In this document: piece after piece, positions 25,889-34,280 of the stretch | How positions within the stretch are numbered: the stretch's first letter is position 1 | Layout of the letters: every line of letters starts with the position of its first letter | Source of the DNA: Micromonospora polyrhachis | GTDB taxonomy: Bacteria > Actinomycetota > Actinomycetes > Mycobacteriales > Micromonosporaceae | Direction of reading: 5' to 3' | DNA length: 64,000 nt | Assembly (NCBI RefSeq): GCF_014203835.1 | Contig: NZ_JACHJW010000001.1 | Location: 2,046,001 to 2,110,000 of the forward strand | The notes under the pieces: model-generated | Told to the model about the DNA's origin: nothing | Seen by the model: only the letters and a program-made list of their open reading frames with translations | Databases searched by the model: none | Position numbers and translations under genes: made by a program

Positions 25889-26980
25889 TCAGTCTCCGAG
25901 GTCGCGGGCGAGTCGGGCGACCTTGTCGTCGGCGGACCCGACCCGGTTCTGGTCGAGGGTCACCCCTAGCAGGAACTCTCCCGGGCGGATCGGATAGCAG
26001 TACAGGGCGCCCTGCTCGACATCGAAGACCGCTCGGGCCAGCCGCCGTCCCACCACCGGGTAGACGCTGCGCAGCAGGCCCCGTAGCCGGGACTCGATCC
26101 GGGCACCGAAGTCCCGGTAGAACCGTCGCCGCTGGGCCACGGTGATGCTGTCGAAGAAGGGACTCAACCGGTCGTCGCCCAACACGTCGACCGAGAAGCT
26201 GACCGCGCCGTACCGGCACACCGCCGCGAAGTGCAGATCCTCGACGTCCAGGGCGTCCCGGCACCGCGCGATCCGGTGCTGGACGTCCTCGTCGTCCTCC
26301 GCGAGGTCCGGATCGCGTACCTCGGTGGGCGGATTGCCAGGCGAGTTGCTCGGCGCGGCCAACGCGGCAGGTTCGACCAGATCGCGCTCGCTGAGCCACA
26401 GCCAGCCGCCGTAGTCGGTGGGGCGTTGACTGACCACCGCCCGTAACCGGTTGGCCAGCGCCGAAACCTCGATGTCCGCCGCCCGGATAGCCGGCACCCG
26501 TGGGGCCGGACAGGGCTCCACACCGGGCGGCGGGGTGTGGGCCAGTCCGACCAGGAACCGGTTCCGGAGTACGGAGAAGCCGAACAACGCCGCCTGGTCG
26601 GCGTGCACCACGAGCCGGATCAGGTCACCGCTCTGCACCTGTTGCAGTTCCTCGTCCAGATCGGCCATGTCGTGCACGAGGTTCCGCCCGGCCGACCGGT
26701 AGTCGTCCAGCGTCCCCTCCGATGGGCCACCATCGCCGGAGCCGTCGATCCGGTCCACCGTGAAGTCACCAACCCCGGCCGTGTACTGCGCGAGGTGCAC
26801 CAGGTCCCGACTGTCGCCCAGCGACTGGCGGCACAGCTCGAACGCCCGCTGGTGGCCCGGCCCGTAGTGGGCACCCAGGTACTCGACCAACCGTGCCGAG
26901 TCCGGCCCGTCAACGTGACCAACCGCGTCCACGCCCACCTTCTCCCCCTCGCTCCGGTCCACCGGCCGGCGATTGGTCAC
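25889..26980 (-). CDS. Unrecognised protein coupled to the FxsT-like gene
   Basis: 363 residues from a GTG that overlaps the upstream TGA (GTGA). No known domain is recognised. It is soluble and acidic. The middle (about 115-170) has strands such as GDLIRLVVHADQAALFGFSVLRNRFLVG, described here only by key residues, and the C-terminal half has FYRDFGARIESRLRGLL, RLARAVFDVEQGALYCYPI and PGEFLLGVTLDQ. The tight coupling between the FxsT-like protein and an antiporter suggests it belongs to the same system. It may be a substrate-binding or regulatory partner, but nothing in the sequence proves a role. Confidence 0.7.
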   Translation of the reverse strand: MTNRRPVDRSEGEKVGVDAVGHVDGPDSARLVEYLGAHYGPGHQRAFELCRQSLGDSRDLVHLAQYTAGVGDFTVDRIDGSGDGGPSEGTLDDYRSAGRNLVHDMADLDEELQQVQSGDLIRLVVHADQAALFGFSVLRNRFLVGLAHTPPPGVEPCPAPRVPAIRAADIEVSALANRLRAVVSQRPTDYGGWLWLSERDLVEPAALAAPSNSPGNPPTEVRDPDLAEDDEDVQHRIARCRDALDVEDLHFAAVCRYGAVSFSVDVLGDDRLSPFFDSITVAQRRRFYRDFGARIESRLRGLLRSVYPVVGRRLARAVFDVEQGALYCYPIRPGEFLLGVTLDQNRVGSADDKVARLARDLGD

Positions 26981-29900
26981 GTACCCGGCACCTCAAGATC
27001 GAGGTAGTCGACGGAAAGGCCGCGATCGCCGGTCGTCTCCAGTCCGTCACGACGACTGACGAGCACGCCGAGTGCCCGCTCGGCGACCTCCACGTACCGA
27101 TGCTCGGTGCCGAGCAGGTCCCGACTGATCTCCAGGGTGGTGCGCAGCAGCGTCGCGGCGGCGGTCAGGTCCCCGGCGGCGACCAGGTTCCCGGCCTGGT
27201 TGATCGCGGCGGCCAGGGCCCACGGATGGGCCTCCTCCCCGAGCCCGGTACGCAGCCCGACCAGCCCTTCCTGGCCGGAGGTGACCGCCTCGTCGACCCG
27301 GCCGGAGCCCCGTAGGAAGACCGCGAGGTTCACCCGGCAGATCTGGGTGAACGGATGTGCGTCGTCGTACTCGTCGCGGTAGCCACGCAGGCACCGGCTC
27401 GCCATCTCGACCGCCGTCACCGTCTCGCCGGCCAGGTGGTAGTCCGCGGCCAGGCTCAGCGTGCAGGACCGGGTCCGTGGGTGGTGCTCACCGACCGTCC
27501 GGCGGTACGCCAGCAGCGCCCGACTGTTGAGGTCCTTGGCCCGGCTGTGTTCACCCCGACGTCGCTCGGTGACCGCCAGCGCGCGGACGATCCGCAGGGT
27601 GTCCGGATGATCGTCGCCGCCGATGCGCAGCATCCGGGCGTACGCCCGGGTCAGGGTCCGATAGGCCGCGTCGAGTTGCCCGAGCTCACGCTCGTAGGTG
27701 CCGACGTCGGAGGCGGACCACCAGGTGTACGGGTCCTCCTCACCGAAGAGCCGGATCCGGCGGTGCAGGGTGTCCCGTTCCCGGTCCAGCGCCTCCTCGG
27801 TGAACCCGGCCAGGTACGACGCCAACGCCAGGTTGTGCGCGGCCCGCAGGGTCTGCGGATGGTCGTTGCCGAGCGCGTCCCGGAAACCCCGCCAGGTGGC
27901 CCGGTCCTCGATCAACGCCGCCCGGAACTGGCCCAGTCCACGTTGGTCGGCGGCCATGCCCCGGCGGGTGACCAGGGTCCGTAGATGGTCGGGACCGAGC
28001 AGGGCCGAGGAGGCGTCCAACGCCACGGTGTCTAGTTCGTAGGCGGTGGCCTCCTGGCCGAGCAGGCGGCGCAGGTCGGCCAGGGCGGTCGCCAGCCGGA
28101 GGGTGAGCCGGTCCCGCCACCCGTATACGGCCACCCACCGGTCCAGCACCGATTGCCCGAGACGCACCCCCTCGGCCAGGGCTTCTCCCCGCGTCGACGT
28201 GCTCAGGTAGCCGAACTGGGTGACCACCCACTGGCGTACCGCTGGCGGATCGTCGGCCTCCAGCGCGCCGGAGCGCAGCAGGTGCCGGTGCAGCTCGACA
28301 AGGTCACCCATCCGGCGGTCGCCCGCCTCGGTGAGGCCGGTGCCGGGAGCGAACAGCGCCAGCCCGACGAGCAGCTGTCGCTGGCGGCGCTGCCGCTCGT
28401 CGGCGGTCATCGTCGCGGCGACCGCCGACTGCATCGCCGAGTGCATGATCAGCCGGGAGTCGGCTCCCCAGTCGACGGAGAAGAGGCCGAAGCGTACCCC
28501 GGCCGCCAACGCCCGCTCGACCTCCCAGCCGTCCTGGCGCAGCACCTCCCCGTCGCTGGTGCCGGTGGGCTCCCCGCCGGTGTCGTCGGCCGCCCCGTCC
28601 ACGACCTCGACTGCCCCGGCGTCGGTCGCCTCGTCGACGGCATCGGCGAGCTGCGCGAGCAGTTCACGGGAGCGCACCACCCGCAGGGTGATGCCCTCGG
28701 TGGCCACGAAGACGCACATCTGGGCGAGGGCGATGGCGACCCGCCCGGCGAAGTCCTCCCGCATCATCGGGAACGACGCCCGCAGGACGTCGTTCAGGCC
28801 GACCGGCGCCTCGGGTCGGGCCGAGGCCGACGGTACCGCGGCCGGTTGACCTGTCGAGCCTGCCGGGGCCGGCGTCGGCCGTACCGCGGCGAGAAAGCCG
28901 GGCACCGCGACATCGGTGGCCTGCGAGCGGGCCACCCCGTGCCGGGCGTGCAGCAGGATCCCCGCCTGCCAGAGCACCCCGGCGGTGGCCCGCAGCGTCA
29001 ACGGCATGCCGCCGACCACCTCGGTCACCTCGGCGGCCCGGTCGGCGGAGAGGTTCGGGGTCTGGGCCAGCAGGACCTCGATGCTGTCGTCCCGGCTCAA
29101 CGGGGTCACGGTAAGGTCCGACCGGCTACCGTTCGTCGCCTCGGGTCGGGCCGGCCCCCGGGTCACCAGCACGTGCCCCGTACCACCCACCGGGAGCAGG
29201 TCGGTCAGCTTCGCCTCGCCCGCCCCGTCGTAGATCAGCAACCACGGGGCCCGCCGCCGGCGAAGCTCCTTGAGCACCTCCTGGGCCGGATTGCCCTTCG
29301 GCTCTACCCCCAGCTCCTCAGCCAACCGGCCCAGGGCGGTACGCACACTGTGCCGGTCCACGGCGGGGATCCAGGCGATCAGCTCGTAGTCGTAGCCGAA
29401 CCGGTGCACGTACTCCCGGGCGATGTCGCTCTTGCCGACGGCCTGCTCGCCGTACAGGGTGACCTCCCGCGCCTCGGCCGAGGCCAGCAGGTGGTCGCGG
29501 ACCGCTTCGAGTTCCTGCGCCCGGCCGACGAAGGCGAGCGGGCGGGGCGGTACCTCGAAGCGGAGCTGCCACGACGGCGGTCCGGCCGGAAAGCGGGGCC
29601 GCCAGCCGGGGCCGGCCGGGATCGCCGGCACACCGGCCATGCCGAGCGCGGCCCGCAACCGGTTGTGCGCCAACGCCTCCGAACAGTTGCCAATGTCCGC
29701 GGTGCGGTATCCGGACCGGGATCGAGGCACCGGCTCGGCGGCCGTCCGGATGACGATGATGTCGGGCCGCTGGATGTCGGGCCGCTGCCCGGCGGCTGGG
29801 TCGGCCGGCAGCAACCGGGCCAGCTCCAGCGACGCGTCCGGGGCGTCGTCCGGGGCCAGGACCATCACCGTGGCCCGTTGCGCGACGTCGGCCCAGAGCC

Positions 29901-31002
29901 AGTCCACCGGTAGTGGACGGACCCGGGTGCCGGCACCGTCGAGCTGAGCCCGGATCCAGTCCGCCCAGGGCCGCTGGGCCGGCGGGTAGACGAGATAGAT
30001 CTGTTCCGGCCCGTCGCCGGACTGCAACCCCAGACTGCGCTGGTAGCGGCGACGCATGGCGTCCGACACCAGTGGCACGGTGTCGACGGCGCCGTTGGAG
30101 ATCGCGCGGGTGAGCCGCTGGTACGCCGTCAGCAGCCGGTGCCGGCTCGGTGACTCGTCCATCAGCGGAGCCAGCACCTGGTCGTACGGCCGGTGCGGCA
30201 GCTCGACCTGGACCAGGTCGTCGGCGGTGGTGTCACCGCTGTCGGCGAGGGCGTCGAGGAAGGCCCGCCGGATGTCGCTGCGGCTGCGCTCGCCCTCCGG
30301 GCTGTCGCTGTCGTCGAACTGCGTGGCCACGACCATGACCTGCACCCCGACCGGAGCCTCCCGGTGCACCCGGCGGGCGAGTTCGGTCGCGCCGTCGAGC
30401 CGGGCCCGCTGACTCGTGAAACAGATCGCGACCGCGTCGCAGACCGCCGCGATCCGGGTGACCGCCGCGTTGCTCACCCCGGCCGGGTCGTCCATCAGCA
30501 CGTAGTCGTAGTCGGTCGAGCGCAGTTGTCGGCGCAGTTCACTCAGGGGCAGGTCGGGTGGGGGGACCTCGCCGGTGGCGGACGACGGACCGGCGGCCGA
30601 CGGTACGGGCAGCCAGACCACGTCCAACCGGCCGGCGTCGCCGGTGAGGGCGGCGTACCGGCGGACCAACGGTCGGGCACCCGCCCCGTCCAGCGGCGAC
30701 ACACCGGGCGAACGGAGCATCAGCGTGTCCAGCACCCGGGCCAGCTTCGCCGGTAGCAGGTCGACGGTCCGTCCCTCGTCGACGTGGTACATCTGCAGGT
30801 ACTGGTGCACCCGCATGCCTTCGAGGTCGGAGTCGAGCACCAGCACCCGCTGGCCGGCGCTGGCCAGGATCCAGGCCAAATTGGTCACGATGCTGGTCCG
30901 CCCGGTGTTCCCGGTCGCGGCCACGAACGAGACCACCCGGGTCGGCCCGTGATCAGGGATGCCACCGCCATTGTGTCCCGACCCCATCGCCGCCCCATGC
31001 AT
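26977..31002 (-). CDS. ParA/TIR/NB-ARC/TPR protein, FxsT-like (FxSxx-COOH system type)
   Basis: 1341 residues from ATG 31002, eleven bases after the small peptide gene; the reading frame extends further upstream but would overlap that gene. Domains in order: a MinD/ParA-like domain with a variant Walker A, AATGNTGRTS (28-37, Lys replaced by Arg); a TIR-like domain starting IYLVYPPAQRPWADWIRAQL (about 335-385) without an obvious catalytic Glu; an NB-ARC ATPase with LYGEQAVGKSDIA (517-526) and WLLIYDGA; and about 400 residues of C-terminal helical TPR repeats. This order matches the NCBI FxSxx-COOH system tetratricopeptide repeat protein as I remember it. Likely a signalling STAND protein. Coupled to the gene behind it. 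Confidence 0.83.
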   Translation of the reverse strand: MHGAAMGSGHNGGGIPDHGPTRVVSFVAATGNTGRTSIVTNLAWILASAGQRVLVLDSDLEGMRVHQYLQMYHVDEGRTVDLLPAKLARVLDTLMLRSPGVSPLDGAGARPLVRRYAALTGDAGRLDVVWLPVPSAAGPSSATGEVPPPDLPLSELRRQLRSTDYDYVLMDDPAGVSNAAVTRIAAVCDAVAICFTSQRARLDGATELARRVHREAPVGVQVMVVATQFDDSDSPEGERSRSDIRRAFLDALADSGDTTADDLVQVELPHRPYDQVLAPLMDESPSRHRLLTAYQRLTRAISNGAVDTVPLVSDAMRRRYQRSLGLQSGDGPEQIYLVYPPAQRPWADWIRAQLDGAGTRVRPLPVDWLWADVAQRATVMVLAPDDAPDASLELARLLPADPAAGQRPDIQRPDIIVIRTAAEPVPRSRSGYRTADIGNCSEALAHNRLRAALGMAGVPAIPAGPGWRPRFPAGPPSWQLRFEVPPRPLAFVGRAQELEAVRDHLLASAEAREVTLYGEQAVGKSDIAREYVHRFGYDYELIAWIPAVDRHSVRTALGRLAEELGVEPKGNPAQEVLKELRRRRAPWLLIYDGAGEAKLTDLLPVGGTGHVLVTRGPARPEATNGSRSDLTVTPLSRDDSIEVLLAQTPNLSADRAAEVTEVVGGMPLTLRATAGVLWQAGILLHARHGVARSQATDVAVPGFLAAVRPTPAPAGSTGQPAAVPSASARPEAPVGLNDVLRASFPMMREDFAGRVAIALAQMCVFVATEGITLRVVRSRELLAQLADAVDEATDAGAVEVVDGAADDTGGEPTGTSDGEVLRQDGWEVERALAAGVRFGLFSVDWGADSRLIMHSAMQSAVAATMTADERQRRQRQLLVGLALFAPGTGLTEAGDRRMGDLVELHRHLLRSGALEADDPPAVRQWVVTQFGYLSTSTRGEALAEGVRLGQSVLDRWVAVYGWRDRLTLRLATALADLRRLLGQEATAYELDTVALDASSALLGPDHLRTLVTRRGMAADQRGLGQFRAALIEDRATWRGFRDALGNDHPQTLRAAHNLALASYLAGFTEEALDRERDTLHRRIRLFGEEDPYTWWSASDVGTYERELGQLDAAYRTLTRAYARMLRIGGDDHPDTLRIVRALAVTERRRGEHSRAKDLNSRALLAYRRTVGEHHPRTRSCTLSLAADYHLAGETVTAVEMASRCLRGYRDEYDDAHPFTQICRVNLAVFLRGSGRVDEAVTSGQEGLVGLRTGLGEEAHPWALAAAINQAGNLVAAGDLTAAATLLRTTLEISRDLLGTEHRYVEVAERALGVLVSRRDGLETTGDRGLSVDYLDLEVPGT

Positions 31003-31012
31003 ATCGATCAGC

Positions 31013-31231
31013 TCATCGCTCGGCAGCTGGTTTGACAAAATTCTCCACGTCCACGTAGTTCTGCCAACTGGCATAGTCCTCGGCCGGGGTACGGCTTTCC
31101 GCAATGAGCCGACGCAGGGAGCGCAGAAGAGCGTTACGCGGAACCGCGTCGAGTTCTTCCGTACCCATCCCGGATGCGTCGATCAGCTCTGAGACAAAAC
31201 GTGTCTCGTCCTGTTCCACTGGATGCGCCAT
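31013..31231 (-). CDS. 72-residue candidate RiPP-type precursor peptide
   Basis: ATG 31231, 72 residues. Residues 12-46 (FVSELIDASGM, ELDAVPRNALLRSLRRLIAE) form a leader-like acidic/amphipathic helix that resembles, in my recollection, the leaders of FxSxx-COOH precursor peptides. The C-terminus SWQNYVDVENFVKPAAER is aromatic-rich (W56, Y59, F65) with D61 and N64 and does not end in FxSxx. It lies directly before the FxsT-like gene and is divergent from the HExxH protein gene (196 bp). Only a weak ribosome site (GTGGGG) is visible. It could instead be a small adaptor domain for the STAND protein. Confidence 0.65.
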   Translation of the reverse strand: MAHPVEQDETRFVSELIDASGMGTEELDAVPRNALLRSLRRLIAESRTPAEDYASWQNYVDVENFVKPAAER

Positions 31232-31427
31232 GACCGGCCCCACTTTCGTCCCTATCGGCGATACCCCCGATTCCAGGGGCGAACGGGACATGCGCCACCT
31301 CGATGGCTTATCGTAGCGTCCGTCGATGCGATGGCCCGCCTCCGCGCGTACGCCGCAACGCCACACCCGCCCACCCAGGGCCCGCCACTGCCCACATCCG
31401 TCCGGCCGACACGCGGGAGAATCCTGA

Positions 31428-32834
31428 GTGGAATCGCCATTTCACCAGCTAGCCGGCCGCGCCTTCGCCGAGTTCAGCCAGGGCGGCGGCGGGCCTGCCA
31501 TCATCCGGTCGTTACTCGCCGGCCAATACAGTAAGAACCTGCTGCTACTGCGGGCGATAGTCGAGTTGACGACAGAATCCGGGCACCGCGATCTGGCCCC
31601 GATCGGCCGGGCCTACTCGTCCATCCAGGAAATCCGCCGGTACGCGCCGCAGGCCGCCCGGACGGTGTTGACCTACCCCTCGGTCAGCGCCTGGGCGATG
31701 ACCACCGTGGTGCAGCTCAGCAACGGTGTGGCCGGGACGCATCCCGGGCGTATCGGCGCCCTCGCCACCGCCGTCGCGCTACAGGCCCGGGTGCCGGTGG
31801 CCATCACCCTGCCGGCGACGAGTTGGTCGGCTGGCGCTCTCGCCCTACCCTCCCTGGGTCGGATCCTCCTACCGCAACCCGACGCACCGGTGGTCCCGGT
31901 TCGCACCGGAGCCGATGGGGCGGCCCTCACCGTCGACGGGGGGTTCGTCTCGTTGACCAGCCCCGACGACCCAGGCCGAGCGGACCGATGGACCGGATCG
32001 GCCCCGTCGGACGGCTCGACAGACCCGGCCGAGCCGGGTGGAAGACTGTGGCAGCCCGTACCCCGGCTTTCGGCCGCCCACGGTGGTCTGGCCCTACGTC
32101 TCCGGCTCGACGACCTGGGGGCGTTCTCCGGGATCGGCGAGCAGAGCCCGAAGCCGATGGGCCGGGCCGAACTGGCCGAGTGGCAGGGCCTCATCAGCTC
32201 GGGTTGGCGGCTGCTCGTCGAGGGACATCGCCCGTACGCGGAGGAGATCGCCGCCGCGATCACGATGGTCGCGCCCCTGCGTACCCCGGACCGGGGCCAG
32301 GTCAGCGGCACCTTCCGCAACGCGGTCGGCTGCGTGGCGATGTCCCGCCCCGCCGATCACCGATCGGCCGCCGTCACCCTCGTCCATGAGCTGCAACACA
32401 CCAAGCTGTCCGCGTTGATGAACCTCTTCCCGCTCGTCGAACCCGGACCGGACGACCGCTTCCACGCACCCTGGCGTACCGACCGGAGGCCCCTGGCCGG
32501 CCTCTTGCAGGGCCTGTACGCGCATCTGGGCGTCGCCGCGTTCTGGCGCCGGCAGGCGCGGCACGAGTCCGAACCGACGCACCTCCTACGCGCACAGGTG
32601 GAGTTCGCCCGCTGGCGAGAGGCCTGCCGGGAGGTCGCCGACCTGCTCCTGGAGACCGGGCGGCTGAGCCGGGTGGGGCGGTATGTGGTCGGGGGTGCCC
32701 GCCGGACGCTGGCCGAGTGGCAGGGGGAACGGCTGCCGACCCGTGCGGTGGCCATCGCCCGGCGGCTGGCCGAAGAGCACCGGGCACGTTACGAGGAGAC
32801 CTCCTCCAGCACCGGCGCCCCCGGGCAGCCCTGA
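31428..32834 (+). CDS. HExxH-motif putative peptide modification enzyme (TIGR04267-like, peptide beta-hydroxylase type)
   Basis: 468 residues from GTG 31428, with GGGAGAA 7-8 nt upstream. LVHELQHTKLSALMN gives the HExxH (H320, E321, H324). The following APWRTDRRPLAGLLQGLYAH and LGVAAFWRRQA are characteristic of the HEXXH motif family that accompanies FxSxx-COOH and other RiPP precursors; members are proposed 2-oxoglutarate/iron enzymes that beta-hydroxylate Asp in peptides. Residue L29 is encoded by TTA (31512). It is divergent from the 72-residue peptide gene, its likely substrate, and tail-to-tail with an acyl-CoA dehydrogenase gene. No radical-SAM cyclophane synthase (FxsB) is in the window. 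Confidence 0.85.
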   Translation: MESPFHQLAGRAFAEFSQGGGGPAIIRSLLAGQYSKNLLLLRAIVELTTESGHRDLAPIGRAYSSIQEIRRYAPQAARTVLTYPSVSAWAMTTVVQLSNGVAGTHPGRIGALATAVALQARVPVAITLPATSWSAGALALPSLGRILLPQPDAPVVPVRTGADGAALTVDGGFVSLTSPDDPGRADRWTGSAPSDGSTDPAEPGGRLWQPVPRLSAAHGGLALRLRLDDLGAFSGIGEQSPKPMGRAELAEWQGLISSGWRLLVEGHRPYAEEIAAAITMVAPLRTPDRGQVSGTFRNAVGCVAMSRPADHRSAAVTLVHELQHTKLSALMNLFPLVEPGPDDRFHAPWRTDRRPLAGLLQGLYAHLGVAAFWRRQARHESEPTHLLRAQVEFARWREACREVADLLLETGRLSRVGRYVVGGARRTLAEWQGERLPTRAVAIARRLAEEHRARYEETSSSTGAPGQP

Positions 32835-32844
32835 CCTCCCCGCC

Positions 32845-34017
32845 CTACTGTCCGGCGTTCTTCAGCAGCTCACGGGCCATGACGATGCGCTGAACCTGGT
32901 TGGTGCCCTCGTAGATCTGGGTGATCTTCGCGTCCCGCATCATCCGCTCGACCGGGTAGTCACGGGTGTAGCCGTACCCGCCGAGGAGCTGGACCGCGTC
33001 GGTGGTGATCTCCATGGCCGCGTCGGAGGCGAAGCACTTGGCCGCCGCACCGAAGTAGGTGAGGTCGGCGTCGCCGCGTTCCGACTTGCCGGCCGCGACG
33101 TAGGTCAACTGGCGGGCCGCCTCCAGCTTCATACCCATGTCGGCGAGCATGAACTGGACCCCCTGGAACTGGGCGATCGCCTTGCCGAACTGCTTGCGCT
33201 CCTGGATGTAGCCCCGGGCGTAGTCGAGCGCCCCCTGGGCGATGCCCAGCGCCTGGGCGGCGATGGTGACCCGGGTGTGGTCCAGGGTGCGCATCGCGGT
33301 GACGAAGCCGCTGCCCAGCTCACCGATCATCCGGTCGGCCGGAATCCGGACGTTGTCGAAGTAGACCTCCCGGGTCGGCGAGCCCTTGATGCCCAGCTTC
33401 TTCTCCGGAGCGCCGAAACTCACCCCCGGGTCGGACTTCTCGACCACGAAGGCGGAGATGCCCCGGGACCGGGCGCTCGGGTCGGTCACCGCGAACACCG
33501 TGTAGTACTCCGAGACGCCCGCGTTGGTGATCCACCGCTTGACGCCGTTGAGCACGTAGTGGTCCCCGTCACGCACCGCGCGGGTGGTCATCGAGGCGGC
33601 GTCGCTGCCCGCCTCCGGCTCGGAGAGGCAGTAGGAGAACATCGCCTCGCCCCGGGCCACCGGGGGCAGGTAGCGCTGCTTCAGCTCGTCCGAGGCGGCC
33701 AGCAGGAGCGGCATGGTGCCCAGCTTGTTGACCGCGGGGATCAACGACGAGGAGGCGCAGGCCCGGGCCACCTCCTCGATCACGATGGCGGTGGCGAGCG
33801 CGTCCGCGCCCGCCCCGCCGTACTCGACGGGGATGTGGGGGGCGTGGAAGTCGGCGGCGCGTAGCGCGTCGTACGAGGCCTTGGGGAATTCGCTCGTCTC
33901 GTCCGCCTCGGCGGCGTTCGGCGCGACCCGCGCCTCGCACACTGCCCGTACGGCCGCGCGGATCTCGTCGTGCTCTTCCGGTAGCCGGTAGGCGTCAAAC
34001 GCCGATTCTGTCGTCAT
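32845..34017 (-). CDS. Acyl-CoA dehydrogenase
   Basis: 390 residues, standard length, from an ATG with GGGAGGG 6 nt upstream. The first signature [20 protein letters not shown] and the second, [18 protein letters not shown], with catalytic Glu in [17 protein letters not shown], are intact. It is an FAD enzyme of fatty or branched-chain acyl-CoA oxidation that passes electrons to electron-transfer flavoprotein; the chain-length specificity cannot be read. It is unrelated to the divergent ugd gene across a 263-bp gap, in which I see no further gene. Confidence 0.95.
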   Translation of the reverse strand: MTTESAFDAYRLPEEHDEIRAAVRAVCEARVAPNAAEADETSEFPKASYDALRAADFHAPHIPVEYGGAGADALATAIVIEEVARACASSSLIPAVNKLGTMPLLLAASDELKQRYLPPVARGEAMFSYCLSEPEAGSDAASMTTRAVRDGDHYVLNGVKRWITNAGVSEYYTVFAVTDPSARSRGISAFVVEKSDPGVSFGAPEKKLGIKGSPTREVYFDNVRIPADRMIGELGSGFVTAMRTLDHTRVTIAAQALGIAQGALDYARGYIQERKQFGKAIAQFQGVQFMLADMGMKLEAARQLTYVAAGKSERGDADLTYFGAAAKCFASDAAMEITTDAVQLLGGYGYTRDYPVERMMRDAKITQIYEGTNQVQRIVMARELLKNAGQ

Positions 34018-34280
34018 TATTGCCCTCCCCTGGCGGGTTGTCGTCCCTCGCCGATTATCATGCGTGTCTGTAGCGTCTGCTCATGGCCTGCCGCGTGGAT
34101 GTGAGGATACCGACCAAGCTTCAGGTGCCCCTTACCGCCGCGTAGGCTCACGAACTATCGTCGCCCTGCGAACCCCGGCGGCAGATACATACAGAAAGAT
34201 CCTGTTCGGTGCCCGGCCGAGGCGCCGCGGCAAAACGCGACGCGAAGATGCGCCGCCCAGTGCGAGCGGAGAACACAGGC

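Noticed and set aside
31003-31104. Longer start for the FxsT-like gene at 31104
   Set aside because: It would overlap the small peptide gene by 92 bp; the ATG at 31002 lies just after its stop and the added residues are not conserved-looking.
31013-31231. Classical FxSxx-COOH precursor
   Set aside because: The C-terminus is ...FVKPAAER, not FxSxx, so only the leader resemblance is claimed.
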